NCBI GenBank assembly: GCA_003978455.1
Contig: QNZT01000002.1
Span: 1-12,952 of the forward strand
DNA: 12,952 nt
From: Sulfurospirillum sp.
Lineage (GTDB): Bacteria > Campylobacterota > Campylobacteria > Campylobacterales > QNZT01
Direction: 5' to 3'
Position 1 is the first letter of the stretch. The number at the start of each line of letters is the position of its first letter. Below the pieces are notes generated by a model. The model was not told the origin of the DNA. It saw only the letters and a program-made list of their open reading frames with translations, and did no database searches. A program made the position numbers and the translations under genes. Shown here piece by piece: positions 1-7,275 of this stretch.

Positions 1-2
1 AT

Positions 3-938
3 CCGAAATTCAACATCACCTATGTCGCGACCAGTGAAGGTGAAACCTCCCTCACCGCACTGCACCCTTCCCTCTACGACGTCTTTGAGATGCCGGTAGA
101 AAAGGCAAATGCCGCGGCTATAGCGGATCGCGCACAGCTGGCGTTTCTCGCACTGCCGCACAAAGCGTCTATGGGATTTGCCAAAGCGTTGCTGGAACAC
201 GGTGTCAAAGTGGTCGATCTCTCTGCCGACTACCGTCTGGAACTGGAGACCTACGAAAAACACTACTGCCCTCATGAAGACAAAGCACACATCAAAGATG
301 CCGTGTACGGACTGCCGGAGCTCTATGCCGATGAGATCCGAAAAACTTCACTGGTCGCCAATCCAGGCTGCTACCCGACCGCCGCACTGCTGGGACTGCT
401 GCCGTTTACCGCCTATATAGACGAACGTTTTCCGATCTTCATCGATGCCAAAAGCGGTGTTTCGGGCGCGGGGAAAAAGTGTGTCCACAACACCCACTTC
501 GTCACGATCAACGAAAACATCTTCCCCTACAATCCGCTCATCCACCGCCACCAGCCCGAAATCGCGGAGAAACTCTACAAACAGAGCGGGAAAAAGTTCG
601 ATGTCAATTTCGTACCCCACCTCATCCCGGTAACCCGCGGTGAGATGATCGATACCTATCTCCTGCTCAAAGAGCCGGTAGATGCGCTGGAGATACTTCA
701 TGAACACTACAAAGCGCATCCTTTTGTACGCATCTTCGACAAACCGGTCGATATCAAATCCCCCTCCGGTACCAACTTCTGCGATATCTACGCCAAATGC
801 GTCGATAACAAACTCTACATCAACTCCGCCATCGACAACATCCTCCGCGGTGCATCCTCTCAGGCAGTGGTCAATGCCAACCTGATGTGCGGGTTTGACG
901 AAGATCTCGGTATTCCGGTGATCGCTTACGTTCCATGA
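3..938 (+). CDS. argC: N-acetyl-gamma-glutamyl-phosphate reductase, 5' end missing
   Basis: This cytoplasmic enzyme makes N-acetylglutamate semialdehyde from N-acetylglutamyl phosphate with NADPH, the third step of arginine synthesis. The reading frame is open from base 3, so the start lies outside the window. About 311 residues are visible against a usual length near 340, so roughly the first 25-30 residues, including the N-terminal nucleotide-binding glycine motif, are missing. The catalytic cysteine sits in VANPGCYPTA (codon at 369-371). SGVSGAGKK, HRHQPEI, PHLIPVTRGE and the C-terminal GASSQAVVNANLM are all family motifs. An internal ATG at 90 is not the start, because the frame upstream of it (ITYVATSEGET) is already recognisable ArgC. 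The stop overlaps the next gene in an ATGA (935-938), which suggests coupled translation. Identification is firm. Confidence 0.95.
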   Translation, partial: PKFNITYVATSEGETSLTALHPSLYDVFEMPVEKANAAAIADRAQLAFLALPHKASMGFAKALLEHGVKVVDLSADYRLELETYEKHYCPHEDKAHIKDAVYGLPELYADEIRKTSLVANPGCYPTAALLGLLPFTAYIDERFPIFIDAKSGVSGAGKKCVHNTHFVTINENIFPYNPLIHRHQPEIAEKLYKQSGKKFDVNFVPHLIPVTRGEMIDTYLLLKEPVDALEILHEHYKAHPFVRIFDKPVDIKSPSGTNFCDIYAKCVDNKLYINSAIDNILRGASSQAVVNANLMCGFDEDLGIPVIAYVP

Positions 939-1666
939 TCGAGATCAAAGAGGGAGCGCTCTTTATCTCCGACGCACACGACAATGTCACACGTGAAGCC
1001 TTCTACCGCTTTTTATGTGACATAGACGAAGGGGAAATAAAAACAGAGCAACTCTTTTTGATGGGCGATATGTTCGACCTGCTTGTCGGACAGGTCTCCT
1101 ACACACACAGACACTACCGCAAAACGATCGACCTTATCAACAGACTCTCCCGAAAAACGGAGATCATCTATCTTGAGGGAAATCATGACTTCAACCTCCG
1201 CAAACTCTTTCCTGCCGTTACGGTGATACCCATACAAAAGCAACCTGTCACCGCACGCTTTCATGAAAAGAGCATACTCCTCTCCCACGGCGACTGGAAT
1301 GAGAACGCTACCTACCGCATCTACGCGAAACTGATCCGAAATCCCCTCCTGCTGACACTTCTCAACCTCATTGACCATCTGCGCAAACATACCATCTCCA
1401 AATCCATCCTCAAACAACAGCAGTTAAAATATATCTGCAAAAAATCCCCCCGTTTTCACCGCTACATTAAACAAAAAATCCAAACGTACGATATAGAGAC
1501 AAGTAAAATTGATTTTATCTGTGAAGGGCATCACCACCAAAACAGAGAATTTGTATTTGACGATATGACGTACAAAAATTTCTCTGCCTATGCCTGTGAC
1601 AAAAGTTACTACAAAATCACCTTCACCGATAAAGTCGTTTTCAAAGAAGTGCACATAAGGGGATAA
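935..1666 (+). CDS. lpxH: Calcineurin-like metallophosphoesterase, probable UDP-2,3-diacylglucosamine diphosphatase (LpxH-like)
   Basis: The 243-residue protein carries the motif series of the calcineurin-like phosphoesterase fold: ISDAH (D13, H15), MGDMFD (G44-D45), EGNHDF (N83-H84-D85), LSHGD (H118) and CEGHHHQ (H199-H201), all likely ligands for two metal ions. Their spacing and the protein length fit LpxH, which hydrolyses UDP-2,3-diacylglucosamine to lipid X and UMP at the inner face of the inner membrane during lipid A synthesis. The lysine-rich, hydrophobic middle (about residues 135-185) occupies the place of the LpxH insertion that holds the acyl chains. No signal peptide is visible. 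The start overlaps the argC stop, and cheV begins two bases after this stop. The fold is certain. The exact substrate is inferred, since other small metallophosphoesterases share these motifs. Confidence 0.75.
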   Translation: MIEIKEGALFISDAHDNVTREAFYRFLCDIDEGEIKTEQLFLMGDMFDLLVGQVSYTHRHYRKTIDLINRLSRKTEIIYLEGNHDFNLRKLFPAVTVIPIQKQPVTARFHEKSILLSHGDWNENATYRIYAKLIRNPLLLTLLNLIDHLRKHTISKSILKQQQLKYICKKSPRFHRYIKQKIQTYDIETSKIDFICEGHHHQNREFVFDDMTYKNFSAYACDKSYYKITFTDKVVFKEVHIRG

Positions 1667-1667
1667 A

Positions 1668-2630
1668 ATGAACGACGACAACATCCTGAAAGTCGGCTCC
1701 AACGAGATGGAGCTGGTCGATTTTCGGCTAATCAGAGAGGAAAACGGCAAAGTTTACGAAGGCATATACGGCGTAAACGTCGCCAAAGTGCGGGAGATCA
1801 TCAAGTTTCCCACACTGACGGAACTTCCCGGTACACCGGAGTATATTGACGGTATTTTTGACCTTCGCGGTATTGTTATCCCTGTCATCAATCTGGCGAA
1901 ATGGATGAAGATCAAAGATCCCGAAGGTGCGGAGCTGCAAAAGAGGATCATCATCACCGAATTTAACAATATCCTCATAGGATTTGCCGTTCATGAAGCA
2001 CGCAGGATCAGACGTATCAGCTGGGGCGATATCGAGTCGGCATCGTTTACATCAGAAGATAACGGTGTATTTAACCAGACACGCATCACAGGAGTCACCA
2101 AAATCGAAAATGACGAAGTGCTGCTGATACTCGATCTGGAGAGTATCATCGAAGAGTTAGGATTTTATACCCCTTCAACACAAACTTCCACAGAGATAGA
2201 GCAGTTCAAAGGATCGGCGCTGATCCTCGACGACAGCTCCACGGCAAGACGTATCGTCAAAGAGGCGATGCAAAAGATGGGATTTAATGTCATCGAAGCA
2301 CAGGATGGAAAAGAGGGTCTGCAAAAACTTCAGGAGATGCTCAATATCTTCGGCGACAATATCACCGAAGAGCTCAAGATCATCGTCAGTGATGTCGAGA
2401 TGCCGCAGATGGATGGTTTTCATTTCGCTTCACACGTCAAAAACAACGATCTTCTCAAAAGCATCCCGATCGTTTTCAACTCCTCGATCAGCGACCACTT
2501 CAGTGATATCCGCGGACAACAGGCGGGTGCAGATGCCTATTTGACCAAGTTTGACGCATCGACATTTTACACCGAGATCAGCAAAGCGATCCACGCCAGC
2601 GAACAAAAAAAATCAACACTTACGGTATAA
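1668..2630 (+). CDS. cheV: Chemotaxis coupling protein CheV (CheW domain plus receiver domain)
   Basis: CheV links chemoreceptors to CheA and can be phosphorylated by it, which may tune adaptation. The 320-residue protein has an N-terminal CheW-like domain (about residues 10-170, with VREIIKFP and FDLRGIVIPVINL) and a C-terminal receiver domain (about 183-315). The receiver has the acidic pair D188-D189, the likely phosphate acceptor D242 in SDVEMPQMDG, S272 or S273 at the switch Thr/Ser position and K294 in LTKFD, so it looks phosphorylation-competent. AAGGGG (1657-1662) is a good ribosome binding site 5 bases before the ATG. It lies between the LpxH-like gene and cheA, as the first gene of cheV-cheA-cheW. 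Confidence 0.95.
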   Translation: MNDDNILKVGSNEMELVDFRLIREENGKVYEGIYGVNVAKVREIIKFPTLTELPGTPEYIDGIFDLRGIVIPVINLAKWMKIKDPEGAELQKRIIITEFNNILIGFAVHEARRIRRISWGDIESASFTSEDNGVFNQTRITGVTKIENDEVLLILDLESIIEELGFYTPSTQTSTEIEQFKGSALILDDSSTARRIVKEAMQKMGFNVIEAQDGKEGLQKLQEMLNIFGDNITEELKIIVSDVEMPQMDGFHFASHVKNNDLLKSIPIVFNSSISDHFSDIRGQQAGADAYLTKFDASTFYTEISKAIHASEQKKSTLTV

Positions 2631-2641
2631 GGAACAGAGAT

Positions 2642-4951
2642 ATGGATGATTTACAGGAAATTTTAGAAGACTTTTTGGTAGAGGCTTTCGAGCTAGTCGA
2701 GCAGATCGATCAGGATCTCGTAGAACTTGAAAACAACCCCGAAGATCTGGAACTTTTAAACAGCATCTTTCGTGTTGCCCATACCGTAAAAGGTTCAAGC
2801 TCATTTTTGAACTTCGATATATTGACCAAGCTGACACACCATATGGAAGATGTACTCAACAAAGCGAGACGCAATGAGTTGAAGATCACACCGGAAATAA
2901 TGGATGTGATTTTAGAGTCTGTCGATATGATGAAAGCCCTTCTGGAGGGGATCAAAGAGAGCGGTACGGATACACAATGCGGTATAGAGATAGAGGATAT
3001 CTGCAACCGTTTCGACTCCATCTCACAGGGCAAAACTCTGGAAGAGGTACAAAACAGTTCAGAAGAGGAGAAGGCTACAGAACCGCAATCCAAACCTGAA
3101 CCCGAAGAGGAGCCCGACTACGCCAATATGTCCGATGAAGAGGTGGAAGCGGAGATAGAGCGACTTCTGGCGGAGAAGATGAAAGAGAAAGAGGCGAAAA
3201 AAGCGAAGAAGGAATCTGAACCTGCGAAGAGTAAAAAAGAGACCAAACCGGCACCCAAAGTGACCAAACCGGCTTCAGCAAAAGAGGAATCAACAGCACC
3301 TAAAAAAACCCCTTCAACACCGGAGCAGACGATCCGCGTCGAAGTCAAAAGACTCGATCATCTCATGAACCTCATCGGTGAGCTGGTACTTGGTAAAAAC
3401 CGCCTTTTGAAGATCTACGACGATGTGGAAGAGCGCTATGAAGGTGAAAAGTTTCTCGAAGAGCTCAATCAAGTCGTATCTTCCGTTTCACTCGTCACCA
3501 CCGATCTGCAGATCGCTGTCATGAAGACCAGAATGCTTCCGGTATCCAAAGTCTTCAATAAGTTTCCGAGACTCGTACGCGATCTCTCCAGAGAGCTCAA
3601 CAAAGAGATCGAACTGGTCACGATCGGCGAAGATACGGAACTGGACAAATCGATCGTCGAAGAGATCGGCGATCCTCTGGTACATATGATCCGAAACTCA
3701 TGTGACCACGGCATAGAGTCTCCGGAGGAGAGAGAAGCGAAAGGCAAACCGAGAAAAGGTACCGTCAAACTGAAAGCCTACAACGAAGGCAACCAGATCG
3801 TCATCGCTATCGAAGATGACGGTGCGGGTATGGATCCGGATTTTCTCAAGATGAAAGCAATCGAAAAGGGCGTCATCACCGAGCGTGAAGCGGATCAGCT
3901 GAGCGACAAAGAGGCCTATGCACTCATCTTCAGACCGGGCTTTTCGACTGCTGCCAAGGTGACAGGTGTCTCCGGACGCGGCGTGGGAATGGACGTCGTC
4001 AAAACCAACATCGAAAAACTCAACGGGATCATCGATATCGACAGCGAAATGGATAAAGGCTCTGTCTTTAAACTCAAGATCCCACTGACACTGGCGATCA
4101 TGCAGTCACTGCTGGTCTCTGTACAGGAAGAGTTCTTTGCGATACCGCTGGCTTCGGTACTAGAGACAGTCCGCATCTCGATGGATGAGATCTATACGAT
4201 CGAAGGCAAAAACGTTCTGCGTCTGCGAAACGAGATCCTCTCACTTGTCAGACTCTCCGATATGTTCGGTGTGGAGCAGGTTTTTGACAGTGGAGAGCAT
4301 GTCTATGTGGTCATCGTCGGTCTGGCGGAAAGCAAACTGGGAATCATCGTCGATGGTCTGGTCGGACAGGAGGAGATCGTTATCAAATCTATGGGAGACT
4401 ATCTCCAGGGCATCGAAGGTATCGCAGGGGCGACGATCCGAGGTGACGGCGGCGTAACACTCATCACCGATGTCGCTGCGATGATGAAACTGGCAAAAGG
4501 TATCAACGTCGATCTGACCAAACAGGTCGAGACACAAGCCGTGCAAAAGACCCGTCCTGATGAGTTTAACATACTGATCGTCGATGACAGTAAAACTGAC
4601 AGAACTATCATGAAGAAGTCACTCGCTCCGCTGGGACTCAACCTGACCGAAGCAACCAATGGCCTCGAAGCACTCAACATGATCAAATCAGGCGACAACA
4701 GTTTCGATGCGATACTGATCGACATTGAAATGCCTCAGATGGACGGATACACCCTGGCGTCGGAGATACGCAAATATTCACGCTATAAAAATCTTCCGCT
4801 TCTGGCAGTCACGTCGAGAGTCTCCAAATCGGACAGACTCCGGGGAATCGAGTCGGGTATGACTGAGTATATCACCAAACCCTACTCACCCGAATACCTG
4901 ATGGAAACTTTACGAAAAAATATAAACTTACCGGTAATGGAGGTCGCCTGA
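2642..4951 (+). CDS. cheA: Chemotaxis histidine kinase CheA with fused C-terminal receiver (CheAY)
   Basis: CheA is the kinase of the chemoreceptor array; it phosphorylates itself and passes phosphate to CheY and here probably to its own receiver. Domains in 769 residues are: HPt (about 1-125; phospho-histidine H47 in AHTVKGSSS); a low-complexity Glu/Lys/Ala/Pro linker (about 135-228) with no recognisable P2 domain; the dimerisation helices (about 229-325); the HATPase (about 330-482; N box around N352, EDDGAGMD at 391-398, SGRGVGMDVV at 444-453); a CheW-like P5 (about 485-625); and a receiver (about 642-760; D648-D649, acceptor D694 in IDIEMPQMDG, T724, K746). The added receiver is typical of Campylobacterota. 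The AAGGA at 2629-2633 overlaps the cheV stop and sets the start. Its stop overlaps the cheW start by one base (TGATG). Confidence 0.97.
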   Translation: MDDLQEILEDFLVEAFELVEQIDQDLVELENNPEDLELLNSIFRVAHTVKGSSSFLNFDILTKLTHHMEDVLNKARRNELKITPEIMDVILESVDMMKALLEGIKESGTDTQCGIEIEDICNRFDSISQGKTLEEVQNSSEEEKATEPQSKPEPEEEPDYANMSDEEVEAEIERLLAEKMKEKEAKKAKKESEPAKSKKETKPAPKVTKPASAKEESTAPKKTPSTPEQTIRVEVKRLDHLMNLIGELVLGKNRLLKIYDDVEERYEGEKFLEELNQVVSSVSLVTTDLQIAVMKTRMLPVSKVFNKFPRLVRDLSRELNKEIELVTIGEDTELDKSIVEEIGDPLVHMIRNSCDHGIESPEEREAKGKPRKGTVKLKAYNEGNQIVIAIEDDGAGMDPDFLKMKAIEKGVITEREADQLSDKEAYALIFRPGFSTAAKVTGVSGRGVGMDVVKTNIEKLNGIIDIDSEMDKGSVFKLKIPLTLAIMQSLLVSVQEEFFAIPLASVLETVRISMDEIYTIEGKNVLRLRNEILSLVRLSDMFGVEQVFDSGEHVYVVIVGLAESKLGIIVDGLVGQEEIVIKSMGDYLQGIEGIAGATIRGDGGVTLITDVAAMMKLAKGINVDLTKQVETQAVQKTRPDEFNILIVDDSKTDRTIMKKSLAPLGLNLTEATNGLEALNMIKSGDNSFDAILIDIEMPQMDGYTLASEIRKYSRYKNLPLLAVTSRVSKSDRLRGIESGMTEYITKPYSPEYLMETLRKNINLPVMEVA

Positions 4952-5463
4952 TGGACGCACAATTAAGCAACGTTTTACAACAACAGCAGCAGCAGCAGCA
5001 AAAGCACAATCTTCTAAACAACACGGATAACAACAAAGAGGAGGAGGAGATTCAGCTTGTCGGATTTATCGTAGGAGATGAAGAGTATGCGATACCGATT
5101 CTCGATATTCAGGAGATCATCAAACCGATCGAATATACACGTATTCCTAGTACGCCCGCATATGTTCTTGGTGCTTTTAACCTGAGAGGAAACGTCATAC
5201 CGCTGATCGACCTGCGCATGAAATTTAACCTGCCGAAAAAAGAGGCGGATGAGACAACACGCTATATCGTAATGCGTGACGGAGACAATATCGCAGGTTT
5301 TGTCATCGACAAACTGACAGAGGCGGTTCGTCTGAAAAAGTCATCGATCGATCCGACACCCGAAACTCTGCACAAAGATCAGGGGATGATCTACGGCATC
5401 GGAAAGAAAGAGAAGACGATCATCACGATCCTGAAAGTCGCAAAGAGACTTTTAAGCCATTAA
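4951..5463 (+). CDS. cheW: Chemotaxis coupling protein CheW with a glutamine-rich N-terminal tail
   Basis: CheW is the scaffold that joins receptors to the P5 domain of CheA. The 170-residue protein is one CheW domain from about residue 34, with VGFIVGDEEYAIPI, IQEIIKPIEYTRIP, the conserved FNLRGNVIPLIDLR, and a C-terminal ITILKVAKRLL helix. The first 33 or so residues are an extra tail containing eight consecutive glutamines, then Asn-rich and Glu-rich stretches, unlike the short N-terminus of most CheW proteins. GGAGG at 4939-4943 lies 7 bases before the ATG, which supports this start; the ATG shares its A with the cheA stop. The stop codon falls inside an inverted repeat that frames the downstream intergenic element. 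Confidence 0.95.
   Translation: MDAQLSNVLQQQQQQQQKHNLLNNTDNNKEEEEIQLVGFIVGDEEYAIPILDIQEIIKPIEYTRIPSTPAYVLGAFNLRGNVIPLIDLRMKFNLPKKEADETTRYIVMRDGDNIAGFVIDKLTEAVRLKKSSIDPTPETLHKDQGMIYGIGKKEKTIITILKVAKRLLSH
4978..5001 (+). repeat. CAG/CAA trinucleotide tract encoding eight glutamines in CheW
   Basis: Eight glutamine codons in a row (CAA CAA, five CAG, CAA) code for residues 10-17 of CheW. The five CAG units form a short microsatellite. Length changes would be in frame and would alter only the disordered tail, so this is not an on/off switch. Confidence 0.9.
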
Positions 5464-5555
5464 GTTAACGCTTTTGGAACAGAGTCCCAAAAGCTACGCT
5501 AACGCTAAGTTCTGCTCAGCGCAGGGCTCACGCGCAGTTGAACCGCGCTTAAATT
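5459..5555 (+). repeat. Dispersed intergenic repeat, copy 1
   Basis: First of four related elements in the window. The left edge is ATTAAGTTAACGC and the right edge AACCGCGCTTAAATT. Inside are a hairpin at 5470-5494 (GCTTTTGGAAC, loop AGA, GTCCCAAAAGC; 10 of 11 positions paired), the block AGCTACGCTAACGCT shared by all copies, and GGGCTCACGCGCAG, also shared by all. It directly follows cheW and overlaps its stop. Open frames through it are short and have no protein-like features, so it is best treated as a non-coding or mobile-element-derived repeat. I do not recognise a named family. Confidence 0.8.
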
Positions 5556-5560
5556 TACAT

Positions 5561-5653
5561 TATTTTACGCTTTTGGAACAGAGTCCCAAAAGCTACGCTA
5601 ACGCTATGTTCTGCTCAGCGGAGGGCTCACGCGCAGATAAACCGCGCTTAAAT
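5561..5653 (+). repeat. Dispersed intergenic repeat, copy 2 (tandem with copy 1)
   Basis: Near-identical to copy 1 and in the same orientation, with a period of 99 bases. The hairpin is at 5569-5593 with the same stem sequence as copy 1. The left edge is less well kept (TATTTTACGC), and the right edge is AACCGCGCTTAAAT. The pair fills the space between the convergent genes cheW and metF. Confidence 0.8.
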
Positions 5654-5681
5654 GCTTAACTTAATGGCATTGCCCCTCTTG

Positions 5682-6601
5682 TCAGCGTACCAGCGAGATG
5701 ATATCCTTTGCCAGCTGAAAATTGTTGGCAGCCATCACGTGCATCTTTGGATGTATGTGATAGAGCTCCTCAAAAACTTTCTGACTCAGTTCAAGCCCCG
5801 TTTTTTCCTGTGTTTCGTCGTCGATATTTTTGGCTTCAAAAAGCAGTACTTCGGTACTTCCACACCGGGAACGTGTGCGGTGAGAAACTGTGCGGTTCGC
5901 AACCTGGTGATAGGGAAAAAACCCAGTATCAGCTGGGCATCTTTTGCCTTCTCTCCCACTTCGACCTTCGCCTTTTCAAAAAGTTCAAGTAGCATTCTGG
6001 CGTTTTCCGTGCTGTAGACAGGCTGGGTGATGATCGCCGCAGCATCATGTTCGAGTTTCAGACGCATCTTTTTTTGAAGATTTTTCGGATTTTTGGCAAA
6101 GGCGTTGGAGACGGCAAAGGGGTAGATCGGTCGGGGGCGTACTTCCAGCGGCTTGCCCGCATAGTCGATCCCGCCGTTGAAACATTTGATGATATCCAGC
6201 AGCAGTGTAGAGTTGCCTTCAAAAACCCCTTTTGCGGCAGGCTGGTCACTCATCGAAGCGGGATCTCCCGTCAGCGCGAGGATAGCACGGATATCAAACT
6301 CATTGGCGCCCAGCAGCGAGGACTGAAGTGCGATCTTGTTCCGGTCACGCATCGTCATGGTCGCGAGTGCCGGCTTTTTGAACGCTTCCTGAATCTTCAG
6401 CGATGCAAACATCGCACTATATTTCATCTTTGCCAGAGGCGAGTCGGTCACACTGAAGCCATCCACCTTTTTATGCAGTCCCAGCGCTTTGATCCGGTCG
6501 ATCACAGGCTGAAACGTCGCAGAATGTTTCGGCGTCGTTTCGAGTGTCAAAAAGGTATCATTGTGAAGTTTATCGATAAAGGTTTCAAACATAGGCTGCA
6601 T
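5682..6601 (-). CDS. metF: 5,10-methylenetetrahydrofolate reductase, frameshifted near the C-terminus
   Basis: MetF reduces 5,10-methylene-THF to 5-methyl-THF with a flavin, supplying the methyl group for methionine synthesis. Motifs: TLETTP (residues 19-24, likely catalytic E21), ALTGDP (109-114, flavin-contacting Asp), IITQPVY (190-196) and GFFPITRLRTAQFL. The uninterrupted frame stops at 5786 with 271 residues and ends in an unlikely basic tail. The -1 frame continues to a stop at 5682 and encodes the expected family ending (FEAKNIDDETQEKTGLEL, then HPKMHVMAANNFQLAKDI). A single missing base between about 5838 and 5855 explains this; restored, the protein would be about 306 residues. The start may be the ATG at 6592 (MFETFIDKL), which has better spacing to the AGAAGAA at 6602-6608 than the one at 6601. 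This is either a sequencing error or a real C-terminal truncation. Confidence 0.88.
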
Positions 6602-6614
6602 TTCTTCTATAAAT

Positions 6615-6626
6615 TTTTGATATTAT
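6615..6626 (+). promoter_or_regulatory. Probable promoter for serB-tal-pilT
   Basis: TTTTTGATATTAT (starting at 6614-6615, -10 TATTAT at 6621-6626) follows the Campylobacterota pattern of a T-rich tract and a -10 box with no clear -35. It lies about 23 bases before the first serB ATG. It overlaps the minus-strand metF promoter. Confidence 0.55.
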
Positions 6627-6636
6627 ATCCAAAAAA
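6622..6636 (-). promoter_or_regulatory. Probable promoter for metF, overlapping the serB promoter
   Basis: Read on the minus strand, TTTTTTGGATATAAT runs from 6636 down to 6622 and ends in a perfect TATAAT. It resembles the promoters proposed upstream of rplY and lysA. Transcription would begin near 6615, leaving a leader of only about 14-23 bases. Confidence 0.6.
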
Positions 6637-6648
6637 TGTAAAGGTACT

Positions 6649-7275
6649 ATGTTCATGAAACTATGCGTATTTGACTTCGATTCCACGCTGATGGATGGAG
6701 AGACGATCGATTTTCTGGCGCAGCCGCTGGGACTGGGTGAGAAGATTGCGGAGATTACGGAACGCACGATGCAGGGGGAACTGGACTTTTTTGAGAGCCT
6801 GACCACCCGTGTGACACTGCTAAGAGGTTTGGAGGAGAAGAAAGTCGATGAGATCTGCCACAACCTCCCTTTTATGCCCGGTGCCAAAGAGACGATCACT
6901 GAACTGAAAAGCAGAGGTTATACCGTCGTTGTATTCAGCGGCGGTTTTCGCAACGCAACATCTCAAGCAAAAGATATTCTGGGCTTTGATGCCGACTTTT
7001 CCAACACACTTCATGTCAAGGATGGCGTCTTGAGCGGTCTGGTAGGCGGGGAGATGATGTTTGACCACTCCAAAGGGGATATGTTGCGTCGTGTGCAGAC
7101 ACTGCTGGGCATCGGCGAAGCGGAGACTGTCGCCGTAGGGGACGGTGCCAATGACCGATCCATGTTCGCCCATGCAGCGAAACGCGTGGCATTTTGTGCC
7201 AAAGATATCCTCAAAAAAGAGGCAAATATCATCATCGATACCAAAGATTTAACCCAACTGTTAGGAGAGATATAA
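6649..7275 (+). CDS. serB: Phosphoserine phosphatase
   Basis: SerB removes the phosphate from O-phosphoserine, the last step of serine synthesis, in the cytoplasm. All four HAD-superfamily motifs are present: DFDSTLMDGE (nucleophile D9, acid D11), FSGGF (motif II), the lysine of HSKGDML (motif III) and GDGANDRSM (motif IV). At 208 residues it is the short form, without the regulatory N-terminal ACT domain found in longer SerB proteins. The ATG at 6655 (MKLCVFDFDS) is an alternative start: AAGG at 6641-6644 lies 4 bases from the first ATG and 10 from the second, so spacing does not decide. The stop TAA shares its last A with the tal start (TAATG). Campylobacter jejuni has serB-tal just after cheW; here metF and two repeats intervene. 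Confidence 0.95.
   Translation: MFMKLCVFDFDSTLMDGETIDFLAQPLGLGEKIAEITERTMQGELDFFESLTTRVTLLRGLEEKKVDEICHNLPFMPGAKETITELKSRGYTVVVFSGGFRNATSQAKDILGFDADFSNTLHVKDGVLSGLVGGEMMFDHSKGDMLRRVQTLLGIGEAETVAVGDGANDRSMFAHAAKRVAFCAKDILKKEANIIIDTKDLTQLLGEI
7263..7268 (+). promoter_or_regulatory. Ribosome binding site that fixes the tal start
   Basis: AGGAGA lies 6 bases before the ATG at 7275, inside the last codons of serB. It supports that ATG over an in-frame upstream ATG at 7194, which would add 27 residues read through serB sequence. Confidence 0.8.

Larger units (their letters stand above)
5456..5668. repeat. 13-bp perfect inverted repeat framing the cheW-metF intergenic region
   Basis: GCCATTAAGTTAA at 5456-5468 is exactly matched on the other strand by TTAACTTAATGGC at 5656-5668. 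The left arm includes the last codons and stop of cheW, and the right arm lies just beyond the true end of metF. Between the arms lie two tandem copies of the dispersed repeat. Part of the left arm (ATTAAGT) also occurs at the same edge of the other repeat copies, so the right arm may be a leftover inverted end of a further copy. Any effect on transcript ends between these convergent genes is inferred. Confidence 0.7.

Noticed and set aside
348..719. Minus-strand open frame of 123 codons inside argC, and similar ones inside cheA, pilT and lptG
   Set aside because: They are shadows of well-supported genes with no recognisable motifs or ribosome binding sites.
5459..5653. Possible CRISPR array from the tandem copies
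   Set aside because: There are only two adjacent units of about 95 bases with a few bases between them, no spacers of regular size and no cas genes.
5474..5659. Open frame of 61 codons with two near-identical 33-residue halves between cheW and metF
   Set aside because: It starts with TTG, has no ribosome binding site, and is only the translation of the two tandem repeat copies, whose 99-base period happens to be a multiple of three.
5837..5843. Programmed -1 frameshift in metF at CTTTTTG
   Set aside because: It does not fit the usual X XXY YYZ slippery pattern in the zero frame, I see no clear downstream stem-loop or pseudoknot, and MTHFR is not known to need one. An indel is simpler.
6047..6658. 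Open frame of 203 codons on the + strand opposite metF
   Set aside because: It is antisense to clear MTHFR coding sequence and shows no motifs of its own; its composition is that expected of a shadow frame.
7194..7274. Upstream in-frame ATG that would lengthen transaldolase by 27 residues
   Set aside because: The extra residues are serB read in another frame, and a strong AGGAGA precedes the ATG at 7275.
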